Origin: Eubacterium sp.
GTDB taxonomy: Bacteria > Bacillota > Clostridia > Oscillospirales > Ruminococcaceae
NCBI GenBank assembly: GCA_022511265.1
Contig: JAFLRX010000007.1
Span: 1 to 64,000, forward strand
Direction: 5' to 3'
Length of the DNA: 64,000 nt
The notes under the pieces were generated by a model. That model saw only the letters and a list, made by a program, of their open reading frames with translations. It was not told the origin of the DNA and searched no databases. Shown one piece after another: positions 60,502-64,000 of the stretch (position 1 is its first letter; each line of letters opens with the position of its first letter). The translations under genes and the position numbers were made by a program.

Positions 60502-60530
60502 AGTATAACACAATATATTGTGTTTGTCAA
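60502..60530 (-). promoter_or_regulatory. Promoter with NrdR-box-like operator
   Basis: On the minus strand -35 TTGACA (60525-60530), 17 bp, -10 TATACT (60502-60507). The whole spacer is the palindrome AACACAATATATTGTGTT (60507-60524), which fits the known NrdR box ACACWATATMTTGTGT closely. A repressor bound here would block RNA polymerase. Only one box is seen, whereas NrdR sites are usually paired. Confidence 0.8.
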
Positions 60531-60616
60531 TAGAAAAAACCACAAAAAAGAGAAAATTTTTGAAAAAACCTGCTATGTTGCGGCGTACATTCATAAAGAG
60601 GGTTTATAACTATTAT

Positions 60617-60775
60617 TGAGGGAGACCCTTTTGTAAAATGGTCTCCCTCATGCTCCCTCCCGAAAACTTTTTAACATTTTCTTTCCGATGGGTCATATGC
60701 CCCATCGGAAAGAAAATACTGAAAGTCTTTGGAAAGGGGTACGGGAGAAACCTTTCTACAGAAAGGTTTCTCCCG
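60617..60775 (+). repeat. Modular intergenic hairpin repeat, copy C (complete)
   Basis: Hairpin 1 TGAGGGAGACC/GGTCTCCCTCA (60617-60650), linker with GAAAACTTTT, hairpin 2 with 17-bp perfect arms (60676-60692 and 60701-60717), linker GAAAGTCTTTGGAAAGG, and hairpin 3 with 16-bp perfect arms (60742-60757 and 60760-60775). This is the only full forward copy. It lies between the NrdD-like gene and the symporter. Confidence 0.8.
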
Positions 60776-60834
60776 ATACAGCTATAGACTTCCTTATGAA
60801 CGTGCGCCGCAGCAAAGCGGGCATTGTAAATTTA

Positions 60835-62397
60835 TCACACCGAAACTGTTTCCTTTTCCGTCTCGCCGTATTCTTCCGCGAGGACGGCTTTTGACTCTGC
60901 CTGGATATCGGGGTCGTAGGAGAGCATCGGCTCTATCTTTTGTCCCTTTATCCTGCGGTTGACGTAATTCTGCGTTATTTTCGCCACCAGCGGGAACAGC
61001 GATATCACCGCGATAAGGTTAGGTACCATCATAAACCCGTTAAAAGTATCGGATATATCCCACGCCAGCGACGAGGTCATCACCGCGCCGGAAATTATCA
61101 TCAGTACAAATATCACCTTGTACACCTTTATCGCCTTGGGTCCGAACAGATACTCCACCGCCTTAGAGCCGTAATGCGACCAGCCCAGCACCGTGGTAAA
61201 CGCGAACATCAGCATAGCCACCGCAATGAATATCTCGCCGCCTATGCCGAACACATTTCCGAACGCCTGCGACACCAGCGTCGCGTCATTTGTTCCCTCT
61301 GCCGCCAAACCTGTCTCAAGGTCGATATAGCCGGAGGACAGCACCACTATCGCGGTTATTGTGCAGACAACTATCGTATCCATAAATACCTCGAATATGC
61401 CCCACATACCCTGCTTTACCGGCTCTCTTACGTTGGACGAGGAGTGTACCATTACCGACGAGCCGAGACCTGCCTCGTTGGAGAACACCCCGCGCTTAAA
61501 GCCCTCTGTAACTACCTTGCTGATGACAACGCCTGCCGCACCGCCGGCCACTGCCTCGATACCGAACGCAAAGCGGAAAATAGCCGCGAACATATCGCCG
61601 ACTGTGTTTATATGTACGCAGAACACGATAATCGCGCCCAACACATAGGTTATTGCCATAAACGGCACTATCTTTTCGGCAAAGGACGCTATACGCTGAA
61701 GTCCGCCGAGTATTATCAGCCCCGCCAGTATCATCAGCACAACGCCGATAATGATGTTTATCACCGGTATGCCGGCTATCTCGCCGAGGCTGACGTTGCT
61801 GAAAAACGCCGACTCAAGATTGAGGGTTATCTTGTTTATCTGTCCCATATTGCCTATGCCGAACGACGCAAGGATAACGAATATAGAGAACAGCACCGCC
61901 AGCACGCGGGATATGCCCTTGCAGTACTTTTTCCTGCCTAGACCGTCGGTAAGATAGTACATCGCGCCGCCCGACCATTCGCCGTCTTTATTGCGGCGGC
62001 GGAAATATATACCCAGCACGTTTTCGGAAAAGTTGGTCATCATACCGAAAAACGCCGCTATCCACATCCAGAACACCGCGCCCGGTCCGCCGATAACTAT
62101 CGCCGCGGCAACGCCCGCGATATTTCCGGTGCCAAGCGTCGCCGCCAGCGCGGTACACAGTGCCTGAAACTGTGAGATGGTTTTCTTGTCCGTCTTTTTG
62201 GTGGCAGAGCTGCCGCGCCTGAATACGCTTCCGATAGTCTCCTTCAGCCAATGCCCGATATGGGTTATCTGAAAAAATTTCGTGCAGCAGGTCACAAGAA
62301 TGCCCGTGCCTATCAGCAGAAATAGTCCGACGCGCACCCAAATGAAATCATTGACCGCGTCGTTTGCCTCTGTCAGCCATTTAAAAAATGCGTCCAT
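60835..62397 (-). CDS. Sodium:alanine/glycine symporter (AGCS family)
   Basis: A 520-residue protein with about 10-11 membrane segments and the AGCS signature GGPGAVFWMWIAAFFGMMT (about 100), plus FSNEAGLGSS and GTNDATLVSQAF. It imports alanine or glycine with Na+. The tandem glycine riboswitch upstream points to glycine as substrate or effector. ATG 62397 has GGAGGT upstream; an in-frame ATG at 62454 would start inside the terminator hairpin and is rejected. Confidence 0.93.
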   Translation of the reverse strand: MDAFFKWLTEANDAVNDFIWVRVGLFLLIGTGILVTCCTKFFQITHIGHWLKETIGSVFRRGSSATKKTDKKTISQFQALCTALAATLGTGNIAGVAAAIVIGGPGAVFWMWIAAFFGMMTNFSENVLGIYFRRRNKDGEWSGGAMYYLTDGLGRKKYCKGISRVLAVLFSIFVILASFGIGNMGQINKITLNLESAFFSNVSLGEIAGIPVINIIIGVVLMILAGLIILGGLQRIASFAEKIVPFMAITYVLGAIIVFCVHINTVGDMFAAIFRFAFGIEAVAGGAAGVVISKVVTEGFKRGVFSNEAGLGSSVMVHSSSNVREPVKQGMWGIFEVFMDTIVVCTITAIVVLSSGYIDLETGLAAEGTNDATLVSQAFGNVFGIGGEIFIAVAMLMFAFTTVLGWSHYGSKAVEYLFGPKAIKVYKVIFVLMIISGAVMTSSLAWDISDTFNGFMMVPNLIAVISLFPLVAKITQNYVNRRIKGQKIEPMLSYDPDIQAESKAVLAEEYGETEKETVSV

Positions 62398-62427
62398 ATA
62401 TAAATATACCTCCATGGAAAAATAAAA

Positions 62428-62463
62428 ACGAACTGCATGCAAAAAGCCAAACACGCAATTCGT
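62428..62463 (-). terminator. Riboswitch-controlled intrinsic terminator
   Basis: On the minus strand a 12-bp stem (62452-62463 with 62428-62439, including two G-U pairs) is followed by TTTTATTTTT. It lies between the glycine aptamers and the symporter start, as an expression platform. Confidence 0.75.
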
Positions 62464-62469
62464 CCGATA

Positions 62470-62650
62470 AAAAACAGCTTTGTCTTTTTGCCTGAGAGAT
62501 TAGCGCTTTTACGCTTTGCACCTTCGGCACTCATCGCAGCAGACAGGTCTGCCCATGAGCTTCTCCAAAGTTCCGTCGGCTTGCAGTCCTCATCCCTGCG
62601 GGATGCCTGAGAGTTTTGCTCCGTCGGCTGCCTTACGGCATCTCCTGCAA
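62470..62650 (-). ncRNA. Tandem glycine riboswitch (gcvT type)
   Basis: Two glycine aptamers in series on the minus strand. Each has the hallmark CTCTCAGGCA (minus-strand matches at 62604-62613 and 62489-62498) and a conserved CCGACGGA or CCGAAGG segment. A GGAGA closes aptamer 1 at 62641-62645. It is followed by a terminator and then the AGCS symporter, so glycine controls its expression; the sense (on or off) is not certain. Confidence 0.93.
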
Positions 62651-62712
62651 GCGTCATACGGAGGCATACGGGGTCTACTTCCGTATGCCGTAATATTCAC
62701 TTTTATAATTTT

Positions 62713-62741
62713 ATTATACTACTATGTTAAAGAGTTTGCAA
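62713..62741 (-). promoter_or_regulatory. Promoter of the riboswitch-symporter unit
   Basis: On the minus strand -35 TTGCAA (62736-62741), 17 bp, -10 TATAAT (62713-62718). Transcription starts about 55 bp before aptamer 1. Confidence 0.7.
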
Positions 62742-62774
62742 GAGGTAAATTGAAAAAATTCAGGGAAATATATA

Positions 62775-62807
62775 AAAATAACGGCAGGGTTTGCCTGCCG
62801 TTATTTT
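62775..62807 (-). terminator. Intrinsic terminator after the Sel1-like gene
   Basis: A 14-bp stem (62775-62788 with 62794-62807) with TTTTTATATATTT on the minus strand. Confidence 0.8.
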
Positions 62808-62823
62808 CTATCATATAATAAAA

Positions 62824-63345
62824 CTACAATTTTGAAGCAACATAAATATATCTGAACATTGCATAATAATTATTCTTAAAATTATTAACTTTTTTGAAAT
62901 AAGCCACACTTTTTTCACAGTTACGTTTGATATCTTTCCCAAACATCACAAGCCACGAATACGCACATCCGAGTGTAATATACACATCATTATAAAAATA
63001 GTCATCCATCGGAAAGCCTTTTTTCTCTCTGACATCCGCCCACCTAAGTGCATTGTTCAAAGCTGTAATTATTCGATCGGCAAACTCGGGAGCAGCTTTT
63101 AATCTTTCTTTGCACAGCAATGCAGTCCAAACAGCAAACTTCTCCATAGCAATTGTGTTCCCCAGTTTTGCGGATATTTCAAAATATCGGCAAGCCTTGT
63201 TATAATCCGCTTTTGCCGAGTTTCTTTCGGCAAGCTTAGGCGATAAGTATATATAACCTAAGTACAATGCCGCGTCTGCATCGTTTTCTCTCTCTAATTT
63301 TTCAGTCCAAATATCTATATCAGATGATTGATTATATCTATGCAT
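62824..63345 (-). CDS. Sel1/TPR-like helical repeat protein
   Basis: A 173-residue helical protein. It has ADAALYLGYIYLSPKLAE, YNKACRYFEISAKLGNTIAMEKF and ITLGCAYSWLVMFGKDI, a pattern of Sel1-like repeats, which act as protein-binding scaffolds. ATG 63345 is chosen over a TTG at 63375 without a clear ribosome binding site. It is divergent from a Cro/C1 regulator and shares the intergenic region with it. Confidence 0.7.
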   Translation of the reverse strand: MHRYNQSSDIDIWTEKLERENDADAALYLGYIYLSPKLAERNSAKADYNKACRYFEISAKLGNTIAMEKFAVWTALLCKERLKAAPEFADRIITALNNALRWADVREKKGFPMDDYFYNDVYITLGCAYSWLVMFGKDIKRNCEKSVAYFKKVNNFKNNYYAMFRYIYVASKL

Positions 63346-63417
63346 ACTTTTTCTTCTTAACAAATTATTATACAACTTATTAGATGTATATACTCACTAT
63401 AACATCAACTTAGACGT

Positions 63418-63471
63418 TTGTCAACGCAAAAAATGTACGGTATAATAATTTTAGGAATTGTATACATATAC
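63418..63471 (+). promoter_or_regulatory. Promoter and operator of the Cro/C1 regulator
   Basis: -35 TTGTCA (63418-63423), 17 bp, -10 TATAAT (63441-63446). The palindrome GTATA-CA-TATAC (63460-63471) follows before AGGAGGG. A similar GTATATAC lies at 63386-63393 toward the divergent gene, so the regulator may control both. Confidence 0.65.
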
Positions 63472-63485
63472 TAGGAGGGATTTTT

Positions 63486-63809
63486 ATGGAAAACAACCTA
63501 TATTTATATCCCAACATTGCCAAAGTAAGAAAAAAATGCATGACGCAAGCAGAGCTGGCAAAGCTGATCGGCATTTCCCAGCAGGAGATAAGCCGCTATG
63601 AGAAAGGTGAAACCAAAGCTCCGATAAATTATATCATCGACCTCGCCAACTGCTGCAAGACCAGCGTTGACTATATACTCGGGAGAGAAGAGATGGACCT
63701 GCCCGAGGACGAAAAACAGATAATAAGCCTCTACAGAGACCTTTCCCCCGAAAATAAAGCAAGAGCCGAAGAACGGCTCAAAGCGCTTTTAGATATGCAA
63801 AACAACTGA
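63486..63809 (+). CDS. Cro/C1-type helix-turn-helix regulator
   Basis: A 107-residue protein with an N-terminal HTH (MTQAELAKLIGISQQEISRYEKGET cut: AKLIGISQQEISRYEKG), then NYIIDLANCCKTSVDYILGRE and a helical tail (SPENKARAEERLKALL). Perfect AGGAGGG before the ATG. It likely binds the nearby palindromes and regulates itself and the Sel1-like gene. The target role is not known. Confidence 0.9.
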   Translation: MENNLYLYPNIAKVRKKCMTQAELAKLIGISQQEISRYEKGETKAPINYIIDLANCCKTSVDYILGREEMDLPEDEKQIISLYRDLSPENKARAEERLKALLDMQNN

Positions 63810-63810
63810 A

Positions 63811-63851
63811 AAATTCGACCCGCAAAATTTGCGGGTCGAATTTTGTTTTTG
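63811..63851 (+). terminator. Terminator between convergent genes
   Basis: A near-perfect 16-bp stem rich in ACCCGCAAA/TTTGCGGGT (63811-63845), flanked by A and T tracts, with GTTTTTG downstream. Confidence 0.85.
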
Positions 63852-63895
63852 TATATTTACGTTGACGGTCATTCTTCCGAATTCCGCATTCCGAA

Positions 63896-64000
63896 TTATC
63901 TCATATGCATTTCCTTAAACTTCAGCTTTTTCAGTTCCTCGCAGACATTCTGCGATATTCTCGCAAACGCACGCTGATACGAGCAAGGCAGCTCGTTCTC
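63896..64000 (-). CDS. Partial CDS, C-terminal end of an unidentified protein
   Basis: The last 34 codons of a minus-strand frame, ending VCEELKKLKFKEMHMR and a TAA at 63896-63898, continuing beyond the window edge. The codon composition matches neighbouring chromosomal genes. No family is recognised from this fragment. Confidence 0.55.
   Translation of the reverse strand, partial: ENELPCSYQRAFARISQNVCEELKKLKFKEMHMR

Overview
The window is a bacterial chromosome segment from a Gram-positive, low-to-mid G+C anaerobe, most likely a spore-forming member of the Oscillospiraceae/Ruminococcaceae (Clostridia). This assignment is inference. It rests on a forespore sigma factor SigG (59.3-60.0 kb), TTGACA-17-TATAAT promoters, AGGAGG ribosome binding sites, a glycine riboswitch before a Na+/amino-acid symporter, a flavodiiron-flavin reductase-rubredoxin fusion for oxygen or NO detoxification, and the clostridial type of conjugation genes. 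No species can be named from sequence alone.

Layout. 0-17.8 kb is ordinary chromosome: a MarR-controlled heterodimeric ABC exporter, prephenate dehydrogenase, two HAD phosphatases with a 5'-3' exonuclease and an acetyltransferase, a Cu/Zn-SOD-like protein, MetY with a possible leader ORF, an HD hydrolase, pyridoxal kinase, a flavin reductase, a dGTPase and the flavodiiron protein. 17.9-19.3 kb is an AT-rich boundary zone with a repeat-bearing lipoprotein.

19.3-50.5 kb is a 31.2 kb integrative and conjugative element (ICE) in the 3' end of a tRNA-Leu(GAG) gene. It is bounded by a 29-bp perfect direct repeat (19296-19324 and 50473-50501). The integrase gene ends inside the left repeat, and the original tRNA terminator is stranded 31 kb away. 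The ICE has (i) integrase and small ORFs with palindromic operators; (ii) ParA/ParB behind a highly folded leader RNA with a tRNA acceptor/T-arm mimic; (iii) a TIR protein, a CAP-domain lipoprotein, an orphan protein and a GNAT protein; (iv) a 1900-residue thioester/SpaA/ester-bond adhesin; (v) a compact type IV secretion set (pilin-like protein, Toprim primase, VirD4, VirB6, PrgI, VirB4 with an apparent frameshift, a CD1108-type membrane protein); (vi) a ribbon-helix-helix-like accessory protein, a MOB-P relaxase fused to Sel1 repeats, and a winged-helix Rep-like protein; (vii) a NACHT NTPase (probable anti-phage) and a PIN/Phd toxin-antitoxin pair; (viii) a gene-free 1 kb end with eight GGAATAA iterons and a promoter-to-terminator unit that looks like a small non-coding RNA.

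50.6-64 kb is chromosome again: an SDR, a nitroreductase, a tight operon of a CapA/DUF6270-like protein, a GH3 glycosidase and a Sir2 deacylase, sigG, a small NrdD-C-terminus-like protein behind an NrdR-box promoter, the riboswitch-controlled symporter, a Sel1-like protein and a Cro/C1 regulator.

The chromosomal flanks carry at least three copies of a modular intergenic hairpin repeat with compensatory base changes. The items least explained by known annotation are the ICE leader RNA, the ICE-wide 21-23 bp palindromes, the iteron/ncRNA region at the right end, the NrdR-box small protein and the chromosomal modular repeat.
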